Shown: positions 18,748 through 27,493 of the stretch, piece after piece | Numbering within the stretch: position 1 is the first letter of the stretch | Layout of the letters: each line of letters starts with the position of its first letter | Assembly: GCF_000956465.1 (NCBI RefSeq) | Contig: NZ_JYJA01000041.1 | Span: 124,001-188,000, forward strand | Direction of reading: 5' to 3' | DNA length: 64,000 nucleotides | Source: Microbacterium trichothecenolyticum | GTDB taxonomy: Bacteria; Actinomycetota; Actinomycetes; Actinomycetales; Microbacteriaceae | The notes under the pieces: generated by a model | Databases searched by the model: none | What the model was told of the DNA's origin: nothing | What the model saw: the letters and a program-made list of their open reading frames with translations, nothing else | Position numbers and translations under genes: made by a program

Positions 18748-19209
18748 TCAGCCCTGCGACTTGGTGCCGGTCTCGGCGTCGGGGTCGGTCTTCTCCTTGC
18801 CCGCCGCCGAGCTCTGGTCGTCGCTGATCGAGGTGATGTCGCCGTTGGCGACGCCCTCGGCGTACTCGGCGTGGCTCTCCTCGGCGGCGAGGTACTCGTC
18901 CTCGGTGACCGCGTGCTCGCCCGGGTTGACGACCCGGAGGATCGCCTGGCTGTGCACCTTGATCTCGACACCGGGGGCGAGTTCGACGATCGCCGGCTGG
19001 TCGAGGTTGTCGGCGTCGTACGAGACGATCGTGCCGTAGAGGCCGCCCTGCAGCAGGACCTCGGAGCCGGGGACCGTCTGACGGGCCTTCTCCTCCTGCT
19101 CGGCCTTCTGCTTCTGCATGCGGCGACGGGAGCTCCAGAACATGAAGACGAGGAGCACGACCAGCAGGATGATGAGGCCGTAGTTGCTCAGGAAGGAAGC
19201 GAAGTCCAT
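18748..19209 (-). CDS. yajC: Preprotein translocase subunit YajC
   Basis: Single-pass membrane protein of the SecDF-YajC complex, 153 aa. The transmembrane helix (about residues 10-26) is followed by SSRRRMQKQKAEQEEK and the conserved small domain (VPGSEVLLQGGLYGTIVSYD). The acidic C-terminal extension after residue 110 is an actinobacterial feature. It lies 43 bp upstream of secD. Confidence 0.94.
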   Translation of the reverse strand: MDFASFLSNYGLIILLVVLLVFMFWSSRRRMQKQKAEQEEKARQTVPGSEVLLQGGLYGTIVSYDADNLDQPAIVELAPGVEIKVHSQAILRVVNPGEHAVTEDEYLAAEESHAEYAEGVANGDITSISDDQSSAAGKEKTDPDAETGTKSQG

Positions 19210-19234
19210 GGAGCTGGAAGCACCTTTCGGGTCA

Positions 19235-19258
19235 GGCAGGCGCCAGGGCGGCGCTGCC
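19235..19258 (-). terminator. Hairpin between ruvB and yajC
   Basis: Imperfect 9-bp stem (19235-19244 with 19250-19258). No T-run follows on the minus strand, so it may be a weak terminator or attenuator rather than a full stop. Confidence 0.4.
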
Positions 19259-19292
19259 TTGCAGGGAGGAGTTGGGTGTAAACCTCCAGCGA

Positions 19293-20318
19293 TTATAGGT
19301 CATCGAATCCGAGCACCGAGTCGGCCGCCGGCACACCCAGGTGTGCGTAGGCCTCGGGCATCGCGATGCGTCCGCGCGGGGTGCGCCCCATGAAGCCGAT
19401 GCGCACGAGGTAGGGCTCGACAACCGACTCGATGGTGTCGGGCTCCTCGCCGACCGCTACGGCGAGCGTGCTGAGGCCCACCGGGCCCCCGCGGAACCGG
19501 CGCACCAGGGCATCGAGCACGGCGCGGTCGAGCCGGTCGAGTCCGATCCGGTCGACATCGTAGAGGTCGAGCGCCGCATCGACGGCCGCGATGTCGGCGC
19601 CCGTGCGCCCGTGGACGACGAGGTAGTCGCGCACGCGCCGCAGGAGGCGGTTCGCGATGCGGGGCGTGCCGCGTGAGCGTCGTGCGATCTCGGCGCGGGC
19701 GGCGGGGGGCACGGAGACCCCGAGCATGACCGCGGAGCGCTCGATGACCCGCTCGAGCTCTTCGGGCTCGTAGTACTCGAGGTGCGCGGTGAACCCGAAG
19801 CGGTCGCGCAGCGGGTTGGGCAGCAGGCCCGACCGCGTCGTCGCGCCGACGAGGGTGAACGGCGACAGGTCGAGCGGAATGCTCGTGGCGCCCGCACCCT
19901 TGCCCACCATGATGTCGATGCGGAAGTCCTCCATCGCGAGGTACAGCATCTCTTCGGCGGAGCGCGCCATGCGGTGCACCTCGTCGATGAAGAGAACCTC
20001 GCCGGGCGTGAGGCTGGACAGCAGTGCAGCGAGGTCGCCGGCGTGCTGGATCGCGGGGCCGCTGGACAGCCGCAGCGGGCGCCCGCTCTCGTACGCGACG
20101 ATCATCGCGAGCGTGGTCTTGCCGAGCCCGGGGGGCCCGGAGAGCAGGATGTGATCGGCAGGTCGCTGCTGGATGCGGGCCGCATCGAGCAGCAGCTGCA
20201 TCTGGCCGCGCACCTTCTGCTGGCCGACGAACTCGGCCAGCGACATCGGGCGCAGCGCGCCCTCGATCGCGAGCTCGGACTCGTCGACCGGCTCTTCGGC
20301 TTCGCGCACGTCAGCCAC
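19293..20318 (-). CDS. ruvB: Holliday junction branch-migration helicase RuvB
   Basis: AAA+ motor of the RuvAB complex, 341 aa. Walker A GPPGLGKTTLA, Walker B LFIDEVHRM, sensor GATTRSGLL and the C-terminal winged helix (GRTPRGRIAMPEAYAHLG) are present. GTG start at 20318 overlaps the ruvA end by 8 bp. Confidence 0.98.
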   Translation of the reverse strand: MADVREAEEPVDESELAIEGALRPMSLAEFVGQQKVRGQMQLLLDAARIQQRPADHILLSGPPGLGKTTLAMIVAYESGRPLRLSSGPAIQHAGDLAALLSSLTPGEVLFIDEVHRMARSAEEMLYLAMEDFRIDIMVGKGAGATSIPLDLSPFTLVGATTRSGLLPNPLRDRFGFTAHLEYYEPEELERVIERSAVMLGVSVPPAARAEIARRSRGTPRIANRLLRRVRDYLVVHGRTGADIAAVDAALDLYDVDRIGLDRLDRAVLDALVRRFRGGPVGLSTLAVAVGEEPDTIESVVEPYLVRIGFMGRTPRGRIAMPEAYAHLGVPAADSVLGFDDL

Positions 20319-20937
20319 TCACCGTCTCCTTCCGGGCGGGACCCAGCGTCGTGAGCGTGCGGCGCAGCAGTGCCGGCACCGACGATCGATCCGACTCGGG
20401 CGCGTCGGCGGCGACGTTCTCGACGGCTTCGATGGCCACGCGCTCGGACCAGCCCAGACCGATGAGGGCCTGCACGACCTGCGCCGGGATGGCGGCGGAG
20501 CCCGCGGCATCCGTCCCTGCGGACCCCGCGGGGCGGGTCACCGCGATCTTGCCGGCCAGCTGCAGCACGATGAGCTTCGCCGTCTTCGGGCCGATGCCCG
20601 AGACGCGGCGGAACGGGGCATCGTCGTCGGCGGACACCGCGTCGGCGATCTGCGGGACCGTGAGCGTCGCCAGCACGCCTAGTGCCGACTTCGGGCCCAC
20701 GCCCGTGACGCCGAGCAGCTGGCCGAAGACGACGAGCTCTTCGCGGGACTCGAAGCCGAACAGCGACAGCGCGTCTTCGCGGACGATGAGCGAGGTGTGG
20801 AGTGTGACGGTGTCACCCAGGTGCGTGGTGCGCGCGACTTGCGGGGTCACGGCGACGTGGAGGCCGACTCCTCCGACCTCGACGACGACCGCATCCGCAT
20901 CGACGTGCACGGCGGTGCCGCGGAGTGAGGAGATCAT
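20311..20937 (-). CDS. ruvA: Holliday junction branch-migration complex subunit RuvA
   Basis: Four-way-junction binding subunit, 208 aa. N-terminal OB fold starting MISSLRGTAV, two helix-hairpin-helix motifs (LLGVTGVGPKSALGVL and RVSGIGPKTAKLIV) and a C-terminal RuvB-binding domain with ALIGLGWSERVA. The order ruvC-ruvA-ruvB is the standard one. Confidence 0.97.
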   Translation of the reverse strand: MISSLRGTAVHVDADAVVVEVGGVGLHVAVTPQVARTTHLGDTVTLHTSLIVREDALSLFGFESREELVVFGQLLGVTGVGPKSALGVLATLTVPQIADAVSADDDAPFRRVSGIGPKTAKLIVLQLAGKIAVTRPAGSAGTDAAGSAAIPAQVVQALIGLGWSERVAIEAVENVAADAPESDRSSVPALLRRTLTTLGPARKETVSG

Positions 20938-20999
20938 GCGTCGAGCCTACGGGGCGGTTCGGACGTTTGTTCGAGCGACACGCACGGCGACGCGCAGGA

Positions 21000-21572
21000 T
21001 CACCGTCGGGCGAGGCGCTCCGCGTCCGCCCAGGCGCGCTGTGCGGGGGTGAGCGGACCGGATGCCGCCGCCTGCGCCGGCGCGCCGCGCCAGGCGTGGC
21101 AGAGGGCGAGCGCGAGGGCATCCGCGGCGTCGGCGGGCTTGGGCAGCTCCTCCAGCCGCAGGACGCGCGCCACCATGGTCTGGACCTGGCGTTTGTCGGC
21201 GTTGCCGTAACCCGTGATGGCGGCCTTCACCTCGGACGGGGTGTGCGTGGCCGCGGCGAGGCCCCGCTCTCCTGCGACGAGCAGCGCGATGCCGCTGGCC
21301 TGGGCGGTCCCCATCACCGTCGCGCGGTTGTGCTGGGCGAACACCCGCTCCACCGCGACGACATCCGGCTCGTGCGCGTCCACGACGGCCCGCAGGCCCC
21401 GCGCGATGATCGCGAGCCGCTCCTCGATCGGAGCGTCGGGATCGGACCGCACGACGCCGACGTGGACGAGGACGGCGGAACGGTCGGGGGCGACATCGAC
21501 GACGCCGACACCGCAGCGCGTCAGGCCCGGATCGATTCCGAGCACGCGCAGTCGACCGCGGGAGGATGCCAC
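21000..21572 (-). CDS. ruvC: Crossover junction endodeoxyribonuclease RuvC
   Basis: Holliday junction resolvase, 190 aa from a GTG at 21572. The four acidic catalytic positions are visible in GIDPGLTRCG, AVERVF and DAADALALALCH. The C-terminus is slightly longer than in E. coli. 62 bp separate it from ruvA. Confidence 0.96.
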   Translation of the reverse strand: MASSRGRLRVLGIDPGLTRCGVGVVDVAPDRSAVLVHVGVVRSDPDAPIEERLAIIARGLRAVVDAHEPDVVAVERVFAQHNRATVMGTAQASGIALLVAGERGLAAATHTPSEVKAAITGYGNADKRQVQTMVARVLRLEELPKPADAADALALALCHAWRGAPAQAAASGPLTPAQRAWADAERLARR

Positions 21573-21595
21573 TCCCCCACGCTAGGCGAGGAAGA

Positions 21596-21633
21596 CGGAT
21601 GCTGCGGCCAGGCGCGCCCGGCCGCAGCATCCG
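21596..21633 (-). terminator. Terminator after yebC
   Basis: Perfect 14-bp stem (21596-21609 with 21620-21633), 10-nt loop, just past the yebC stop. The arms contain GGATGC/GCATCC. Confidence 0.75.
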
Positions 21634-21649
21634 CTCGTTCTGCGAGGAA

Positions 21650-22411
21650 TCAGTCCTCGTCGTTCTCGAGCTCGGCCTGCACCTCGGCGGTGAGGTCGAA
21701 GTTGCTGTAGACGTTCTGGACGTCGTCGCTGTCCTCGAGGGCGTCGATCAGGCGGAAGACCTTGCGCGCGGTGTCGGCGTCGACCTCGACCTTGAGGTTC
21801 GGCACGAACTCGACGTCGGCCGACTCGTACTCGATGCCGGCGTCCTGCAGGGCGGAGCGCACGGTCACGAGGTCGGTGGCCTCGGTGATGACCTCGAAGC
21901 CCTGCGCGTGCGGCTCGACCTCTTCGGCACCGGCCTCGAGCACGGCGAGCATGACGTCGTCCTCGCTGGTGCCCTCGCCGCCCACGACGATGACCCCCTT
22001 GCGGGTGAAGTTGTACGCGACGCTGCCGGGGTCGGCCAGCGTGCCGCCGTTGCGGGTGAGTGCGGTGCGCACCTCGGCCGCGGCGCGGTTCTTGTTGTCG
22101 GTCAGACACTCGATCATGAGGGCGACGCCGTTGGGGCCGTACCCCTCGTACATGATCGACGAGTACTCGACGGACTCGCCGCCGATGCCGGCGCCGCGCT
22201 TGATCGCGCGGTCGATGTTGTCCTTCGGGACCGACGTCTTCTTCGCCTTGAGCACGGCGTCGAACAGGGTCGGGTTGCCCTGAAGGTCGGGTCCGCCGAG
22301 CTTGGCCGCAACCTCGATGTTCTTGATGAGCTTCGCCCACGACTTGGCACGGCGACTGTCGATGACCGCCTTCTTGTGCTTGGTCGTGGCCCACTTGGAA
22401 TGCCCGGACAT
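21650..22411 (-). CDS. yebC: YebC/TACO1-family protein
   Basis: 253-aa member of the YebC family, described as a transcription regulator and, for related proteins, as a factor easing ribosome stalling. The signature N-terminus MSGHSKWATTKHKKAV and the KGAGIGGESVEYSSIMYEGYGPNG segment are intact. AGGAGG precedes the ATG. It is followed by a strong hairpin, then ruvC, as in most Actinobacteria. Confidence 0.96.
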   Translation of the reverse strand: MSGHSKWATTKHKKAVIDSRRAKSWAKLIKNIEVAAKLGGPDLQGNPTLFDAVLKAKKTSVPKDNIDRAIKRGAGIGGESVEYSSIMYEGYGPNGVALMIECLTDNKNRAAAEVRTALTRNGGTLADPGSVAYNFTRKGVIVVGGEGTSEDDVMLAVLEAGAEEVEPHAQGFEVITEATDLVTVRSALQDAGIEYESADVEFVPNLKVEVDADTARKVFRLIDALEDSDDVQNVYSNFDLTAEVQAELENDED

Positions 22412-22431
22412 GGTCCTCCTGAATTCACGCT

Positions 22432-22466
22432 CGTCGGGTGCGGGCGTGTGAACGCCTCGCCCGACG
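22432..22466 (-). terminator. Hairpin after the EVE-like gene
   Basis: CGTCGGG (22432-22438) pairs with CCCGACG (22460-22466), with an inner GGCGT/ACGCC stem. It lies between the EVE-like gene and yebC. Confidence 0.6.
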
Positions 22467-22470
22467 GACT

Positions 22471-22476
22471 AGTTTA
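22471..22476 (-). promoter_or_regulatory. Candidate -10 box for yebC
   Basis: TAAACT on the minus strand, 60 nt before the yebC ATG and overlapping the 5' part of the preceding hairpin region. Confidence 0.45.
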
Positions 22477-22484
22477 TCCCCGCT

Positions 22485-23006
22485 CTAAAGGGCGAACTCG
22501 AAGCCGAACCGCGACGACAGGAGCGCGACGAGGTCGCGCGGGACCTTCGTGAGGTACGCCGGGGCGGGGGCGAGCGTCCCGGCCGAGCCGATGAAGGGGA
22601 AGTAGACGGGGCCTTCGGTGAGCCCCTCCACCCGGTTGCGCACCGTGACGATCTCGTTGCCGACGCGGCGGAGGCTCGGCAGGGTGATCGGCGAGGCGAG
22701 ACGCAGGGTGTCGCTGATGGGCATGCGCCAGTGCGGCAGGTCGTCGCCGTGGCGATCGCGGGTCTCCTCCCCCAACGGGCCGAGCACGCGACCCCATGCG
22801 GCGATGCCGGGCACCGGCAGCGTACGGTCCCAGACGAACAGGGTGTCGCCGGGCTCAGTGAAGCCGACGAGCTCGTGCGACCACTCGAACCGGCGATCAT
22901 CCGCGGCCTTCGGCGCCGAAAGGGCATCGCCGACGAGGCCGCGGGAGGGGGCGATCATCCAGTAGCGCTCCTCGGGGTGCTCGCGCCACCAGTCGTTGAT
23001 CGTCAT
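22485..23006 (-). CDS. EVE/PUA-like domain protein, hypothetical
   Basis: 173 aa from an ATG at 23006. I do not recognise it with certainty. The pattern YWMIAPSRG at the N-terminus, then GDTLFVWDR and PGIAAWGRVLG, resembles the EVE branch of the PUA-like fold, which binds modified bases in DNA or RNA. No transmembrane segment or signal peptide. It stands alone, 40 bp from pdxT and separated from yebC by a hairpin. It is not part of the usual actinobacterial pdxT-yebC interval as I know it. Confidence 0.55.
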   Translation of the reverse strand: MTINDWWREHPEERYWMIAPSRGLVGDALSAPKAADDRRFEWSHELVGFTEPGDTLFVWDRTLPVPGIAAWGRVLGPLGEETRDRHGDDLPHWRMPISDTLRLASPITLPSLRRVGNEIVTVRNRVEGLTEGPVYFPFIGSAGTLAPAPAYLTKVPRDLVALLSSRFGFEFAL

Positions 23007-23046
23007 GATTGCGAATCTACTCCGACGCGTCGCGTGCGCCCCGTGA

Positions 23047-23640
23047 TCAGGCCCGCTCGCGGACCATGTCGAGGAAGAGCGCGTGGAAGCGGTGCTCCCC
23101 CATCACCTCGGGGTGGAACGAGGTTCCGAGGAGCGAGCCCTGCCGCACCGCGACGACGCGCCCGTCGTCGAGGGCGGCGAGGCGCTCCACACGCTCGCCC
23201 GCCTGCTCGACGAGCGGCGCGCGGATGAACACGGCGTGGGCGGGCGGCTCACCCAGAGCCGGAATGTCGAGGTCCACCTCGAAGGAGTCGACCTGGCTGC
23301 CGAAAGCATTGCGGCGCACCGTGACGTCGAGACCGCCGAACGTCTGCTGGCCCTCGATGCCGTCGGTGATGCGGTCGGCGAGGAGGATGAGGCCGGCGCA
23401 CGTCCCGTACACCGGCATCCCCGCGGCGATCGCCTCGCGCACGGGCTCGCGCATGCCGAACGCGCGGGAGAGCTTGTCGATGACACTCGACTCGCCGCCC
23501 GGGAGCACGAGCCCGTCCACTCCGGCGAGCTCCTCGGGGCGGCGGACCTTCCTCACCTGGGCGCCGAGGTCCGTGAGCACGCGCACGTGCTCACGGACGT
23601 CGCCTTGCAGTGCGAGGACGCCGACGCGGGGCGTCGTCAC
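23047..23640 (-). CDS. pdxT: Pyridoxal 5'-phosphate synthase glutaminase subunit PdxT
   Basis: Class I glutaminase that feeds ammonia to PdxS, 197 aa. GTG at 23640 overlaps the pdxS stop as GTGA. The triad is visible: Cys in YGTCAGLI and His/Glu in HPEV; LPGGESSVI is the oxyanion-region motif. Coupled translation matches the fixed stoichiometry of the PdxST complex. Confidence 0.97.
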   Translation of the reverse strand: MTTPRVGVLALQGDVREHVRVLTDLGAQVRKVRRPEELAGVDGLVLPGGESSVIDKLSRAFGMREPVREAIAAGMPVYGTCAGLILLADRITDGIEGQQTFGGLDVTVRRNAFGSQVDSFEVDLDIPALGEPPAHAVFIRAPLVEQAGERVERLAALDDGRVVAVRQGSLLGTSFHPEVMGEHRFHALFLDMVRERA

Positions 23641-24527
23641 CAGCCGCGCTCGGCGAGCCGGTGCGGCGCGGGAAGGTCGGCGACGTTGATGCCGACCATG
23701 GCCTCGCCGAGCCCGCGCGACACGTCCGCGATCACCTTGGGGTCGTCGTAGAACGTGGTGGCCTTCACGATGGCCGCGGCGCGCTCGGCAGGGTTGCCCG
23801 ACTTGAAGATGCCCGAGCCGACGAACACGCCGTCGGCGCCCATCTGCATCATCATCGCGGCGTCGGCGGGAGTGGCGACACCCCCGGCGACGAAGAGCAC
23901 GACCGGGAGCTTGCCGGTCTCCGCGATCTCGGCGACGAGGTCGTACGGGGCCTGCAGCTCCTTCGCTGCGACGTACAGCTCGTCCTTGGTCATCGAGCGC
24001 AGCACGTTGATCTCGCTCGTGATCTTGCGGATGTGCTTGGTGGCCTCCGACACGTCGCCGGTGCCCGCCTCGCCCTTGGAGCGGATCATCGCGGCGCCCT
24101 CGTTGATGCGGCGGAGCGCCTCGCCCAGGTTGGTGGCGCCGCAGACGAACGGCACGGTGAAGTTCCACTTGTCGATGTGGTTCACGTAGTCGGCGGGCGA
24201 GAGCACCTCGGACTCGTCGATGTAGTCGACGCCGAGCTCCTGCAGCACCTGCGCCTCGACGAAGTGACCGATGCGGGCCTTGGCCATCACCGGGATCGAG
24301 ACGGCCTCGATGATGCCGTCGATCATGTCGGGGTCGCTCATGCGCGAGACGCCGCCCTGCGCACGGATGTCGGCGGGCACGCGCTCGAGGGCCATGACCG
24401 CCACGGCCCCGGCGTCCTCGGCGATCTTCGCCTGGTCTGGGGTGACGACGTCCATGATGACGCCGCCCTTGAGCATCTCGGCGAGGCCGCGCTTGACGCG
24501 GTCGGTTCCCGTGTCGGCAGTGGTCAC
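23637..24527 (-). CDS. pdxS: Pyridoxal 5'-phosphate synthase lyase subunit PdxS
   Basis: Makes PLP from ribose 5-phosphate, glyceraldehyde 3-phosphate and ammonia. 296 aa from the GTG at 24527 (VTTADTGTDRVKRG). The lysine-bearing MAKARIGHFVEAQ, the GGVATPADAAMMMQMGADGVFVGSGIF phosphate site and the rest of the barrel are intact. It is divergent from the pdxR regulator across 128 bp that carry a perfect palindrome. Confidence 0.98.
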   Translation of the reverse strand: MTTADTGTDRVKRGLAEMLKGGVIMDVVTPDQAKIAEDAGAVAVMALERVPADIRAQGGVSRMSDPDMIDGIIEAVSIPVMAKARIGHFVEAQVLQELGVDYIDESEVLSPADYVNHIDKWNFTVPFVCGATNLGEALRRINEGAAMIRSKGEAGTGDVSEATKHIRKITSEINVLRSMTKDELYVAAKELQAPYDLVAEIAETGKLPVVLFVAGGVATPADAAMMMQMGADGVFVGSGIFKSGNPAERAAAIVKATTFYDDPKVIADVSRGLGEAMVGINVADLPAPHRLAERGW

Positions 24528-24583
24528 GAGGTTTCCCTTCGATCGGAGCGCGGGACGCGCAACGGGTGAGGACAATGCGGGTA

Positions 24584-24597
24584 TTGGCCTAGGCCAA
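24584..24597. promoter_or_regulatory. Palindrome between pdxS and pdxR, candidate PdxR operator
   Basis: TTGGCCTAGGCCAA, a perfect 14-bp palindrome, centred about 64 bp from each of the two divergent start codons. A TAGCAT hexamer at 24602 could be the -10 for pdxR. Confidence 0.55.
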
Positions 24598-24655
24598 AAG
24601 ATAGCATGAGCTGCGTCCTGCAATCGGCGGGGCGGCGACCAGCACAGGGCGGGAC

Positions 24656-25999
24656 ATGAACCTCGACATCAGCGGCCGATCGGCATCCGAGATCGCGGAG
24701 AGCCTGCGTGCGCGCATCGAACAGGGCGACCTGCACCCGGGCGACGTCCTCCCGCCCGTCCGGACTCTGGCCGACGAGCTCGGCGTCAACCGCAACACGG
24801 TCGTCGCGGCCTACCGGCAGCTCGCCCAGGCGGGCGTCATCGTCACCCGTGGGCGCGGCGGAACGCATGTCGCCGACCTCTCCCCCGTCGCCCAGGAGGG
24901 CTTCGCCGCCGGCAGCGTCCTGCGCGACGTCGGCACCGGCAACCCCGATCCCGAACTCATCCCCGACCTGTCGCGCGCCCTCGCGAGGATGGCGGGTCGC
25001 CCCGTCCTCTACGGCGAGCCGGTCATCGATCCGGGTCTGGAGCAGTGGGCGAGCGAGTGGATGCGGGGCGACCTGCCCGCATCGGCCGAGCTGCGTCTCA
25101 CCATCACCAGCGGGGCGGCCGACGCCGTCGAGCGACTGCTCGCCCAGGCGCTCACGCGCGACGACGCCGTGGCACTCGAGGACCCGTGCTTCCTCACCAG
25201 CATCCACACGGTGCGCATCGGCGGCTATCGCCCGGTGCCGGTGCCGGTCGACGACGAGGGCATGACTGTCGCCGGCCTGCGCGCGGCGCTCGAGCAGGGC
25301 GTTCGAGCCGTGGTCCACACCCCGCGTGCCCAGAACCCGACGGGCGCGAGCCTGTCTGCCCGCCGCGCGGAAGAGCTCCGCGCCGTGCTCCGCGACCACC
25401 CCTATGTCCTCGTCATCGAGGACGACCACTTCTCCCTCCTGTCGCAGCAGCCGTTCCAGTCGCTGATCGCCGACGGCCATCGGCGCTGGGCGCTGGTGCG
25501 GTCGGTGTCGAAGTTCCTCGGACCCGACATGTGCCTGGCCGTCACGGCATCCGATCCCGAGACGGCCGAGCGGCTCGCGATGCGCCTCACCCCCGGCACG
25601 ACGTGGGTGAGTCACCTGCTGCAGCGCCTCACCCATGCTCTCGTGACGGATGCCGACACCATGGCCGCGATCCGTCACGCCGGCGCGTGCTACGCGGCGC
25701 GCAACGCCGCGTTCGTCGAGCGCCTCACCGCCGAGGGGCTCCCGGCCGACGCCGGCGATGGGCTGAACCTATGGATCCCGCTGCCGGTGCCCGCCCGAGC
25801 CGTGTCGGAGCAGCTGATGCGCCGAGGCTGGCTGGCGCGTCCGGGCGACGAGTTCGTGATCGGCGAGGACGGCCCGTCGCACCGGCTCCGTCTCACCGTC
25901 CACGATCTCGACGACGCCGATGCCGAACGGCTCGCCGTCGACGTCGCCGCCGCCGTGCGCGCCGCCGGTGGCCGGCTCGTCGCACGCGAAGTGGCATGA
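24656..25999 (+). CDS. pdxR: MocR-family regulator, PdxR-like
   Basis: 447-aa fusion of a GntR-type winged helix (about residues 5-75, RTLADELGVNRNTVVAAYRQL) to a type I aminotransferase domain (about 100-440). The aminotransferase part keeps the NPTGASLSARR segment and the PLP-lysine region SVSKFLGPDMC. MocR proteins sense PLP this way. Its position between pdxST and pdxY makes a B6-responsive PdxR role very likely. ATG start; the stop lies 7 bp before pdxY. Confidence 0.92.
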   Translation: MNLDISGRSASEIAESLRARIEQGDLHPGDVLPPVRTLADELGVNRNTVVAAYRQLAQAGVIVTRGRGGTHVADLSPVAQEGFAAGSVLRDVGTGNPDPELIPDLSRALARMAGRPVLYGEPVIDPGLEQWASEWMRGDLPASAELRLTITSGAADAVERLLAQALTRDDAVALEDPCFLTSIHTVRIGGYRPVPVPVDDEGMTVAGLRAALEQGVRAVVHTPRAQNPTGASLSARRAEELRAVLRDHPYVLVIEDDHFSLLSQQPFQSLIADGHRRWALVRSVSKFLGPDMCLAVTASDPETAERLAMRLTPGTTWVSHLLQRLTHALVTDADTMAAIRHAGACYAARNAAFVERLTAEGLPADAGDGLNLWIPLPVPARAVSEQLMRRGWLARPGDEFVIGEDGPSHRLRLTVHDLDDADAERLAVDVAAAVRAAGGRLVAREVA

Positions 26000-26006
26000 T
26001 CGAGCG

Positions 26007-26858
26007 GTGAAGATCCTCTCGATCCAGTCAGCCGTCGCCTACGGTCATGTCGGCAACTCGGCCGCCGTCTTCCCGCTGCAGCGCATCGGCGTCGAGGTCA
26101 TGCCGGTGTACACGGTGAACTTCTCGAACCACACCGGCTACGGCGCGTGGCGAGGCCCCCTCATCGGCCCCGACGACGTGCGCGACGTCATCGCCGGCAT
26201 CGAGGAGCGCGGCGTGTTCCCGCAGGTCGACGTGATCCTCTCGGGCTACCAGGGCGGCGAGGGCATCGCCGACGTCATCCTCGACACCGTCGCCCGCGTC
26301 AAGCAGGCCAACCCCGAGGCGATCTACGCGTGCGACCCGGTGATGGGCAACGCCAAGTCGGGCTGCTTCGTCGCCCCGGCGATCCCCGTGCTGCTGCGCG
26401 ACCGCGTCGTGCCCGCCGCAGACATCATCACGCCGAACCAGTTCGAGCTCGGCTTCCTGACCGAGACCGACCCGGCCGACCTCGAGACCACGCTCGCCTC
26501 CGCCGACCTCGCGCGCGCGACAGGCCCGAGCACGGTCCTCGTCACGAGCGTCGAGCGCCCGGACCGGCCCGAGGGGACGATCGAGATGCTCGCGGTCACC
26601 GACGACGGCGCCTGGATCGTGCAGACCCCGCACATCCCGATGAAGGCCAACGGCTCGGGCGACGTCACTGCGGCGCTCTTCACGGCGCACTACCGCCGCA
26701 CCGGCGACGCGGCCGACGCCCTCGCGCGCACGACGTCGAGCGTCTACGACCTGCTGGAGCGCACGCACGCGTCCGGCGAGCGCGAGCTGCAGCTCGTCGA
26801 GTCGCAGGAGGCATACGCGAACCCGCGCCTGCAGTTCGAGGTCACCCAGGTCCGCTGA
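26007..26858 (+). CDS. pdxY: Pyridoxal kinase PdxY
   Basis: Salvage kinase that phosphorylates pyridoxal; ribokinase fold, 283 aa from the GTG at 26007 (VKILSIQSAVAYGHVGNSAA). YGHVGNSAAVFPLQ, the ACDPVMGN segment and KANGSGDVTAAL with the catalytic Asp are present. It follows pdxR by 7 bp, so regulator and salvage enzyme are one transcript. Together with pdxST the locus covers synthesis, salvage and control of B6. Confidence 0.95.
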   Translation: MKILSIQSAVAYGHVGNSAAVFPLQRIGVEVMPVYTVNFSNHTGYGAWRGPLIGPDDVRDVIAGIEERGVFPQVDVILSGYQGGEGIADVILDTVARVKQANPEAIYACDPVMGNAKSGCFVAPAIPVLLRDRVVPAADIITPNQFELGFLTETDPADLETTLASADLARATGPSTVLVTSVERPDRPEGTIEMLAVTDDGAWIVQTPHIPMKANGSGDVTAALFTAHYRRTGDAADALARTTSSVYDLLERTHASGERELQLVESQEAYANPRLQFEVTQVR

Positions 26859-26869
26859 CGGCCGCAGGA

Positions 26870-26898
26870 GACGGATGCCGCGGTCCACGGCATCCGTC
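26870..26898. terminator. Bidirectional terminator between pdxY and HIT gene
   Basis: GACGGATGCCG (26870-26880) pairs perfectly with CGGCATCCGTC (26888-26898) around a 7-nt loop, between two convergent genes. Confidence 0.8.
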
Positions 26899-26905
26899 CC
26901 CTCCG

Positions 26906-27493
26906 TCAGGCGTTCCAGGCGTCGAAGACCACGCGGCGGACGTCGCCGAGGAGCTGCGGCAGCGCCTTCGTCTTCGCGATGATCGGGAAGAAGTTCGCGT
27001 CGGATCCCCAGCGCGGCACGATGTGCTGGTGCAGGTGCTCGTCGACTCCGGCGCCGGCCACGTGGCCCTGGTTCATGCCGATGTTGAAGCCGTCGCAGCG
27101 CGACACCTGACGAAGCACCCGCATGCCCTGCTGGGTGAGCTCGCCGATCTCGGCGACCTCCTCATCGGTCGCCTGGTCGTACGTGGCGATGTGACGATAA
27201 GGGCAGACCAGCAGGTGGCCCGAGTTGTACGGGAACAGGTTCAGCAGGGCGTACGACGTGCGCCCGCGGAAGACGATGAGCCCGTCCTCGTCGGACTTGC
27301 GCGGCGCCTCGCAGAACGGGCACTCCTTGCGCAGCACCTCAGGTCCGGCCTGGATGTACGCCATGCGGTGCGGCGTCCAGAGCCGCTGGAACTCGTCGGG
27401 GACCCCGGGAAGCGTCGCGGCGTCGACGAGCGCCGAGTCGGCGGCATCCGCATCCGGAGCGCCGCCGATCCCGGGCTCGTCGACAGGAGTCAC
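26906..27493 (-). CDS. HIT-family hydrolase/phosphorylase
   Basis: Histidine-triad protein, 195 aa from the GTG at 27493, which overlaps the thrS stop as GTGA. CPFCEAPRK gives a CxxC pair; the triad motif is HLHQHIV. The mycobacterial gene in the same place is an Ap4A phosphorylase, so a dinucleoside polyphosphate substrate is likely. Unlike the usual order, no pgsA follows; the gene is convergent with pdxY. Confidence 0.93.
   Translation of the reverse strand: MTPVDEPGIGGAPDADAADSALVDAATLPGVPDEFQRLWTPHRMAYIQAGPEVLRKECPFCEAPRKSDEDGLIVFRGRTSYALLNLFPYNSGHLLVCPYRHIATYDQATDEEVAEIGELTQQGMRVLRQVSRCDGFNIGMNQGHVAGAGVDEHLHQHIVPRWGSDANFFPIIAKTKALPQLLGDVRRVVFDAWNA

Noticed and set aside
24524..25678. 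384-codon minus-strand frame opposite pdxR
   Set aside because: Arg/Gly-rich antisense shadow of a gene with clear MocR domains.
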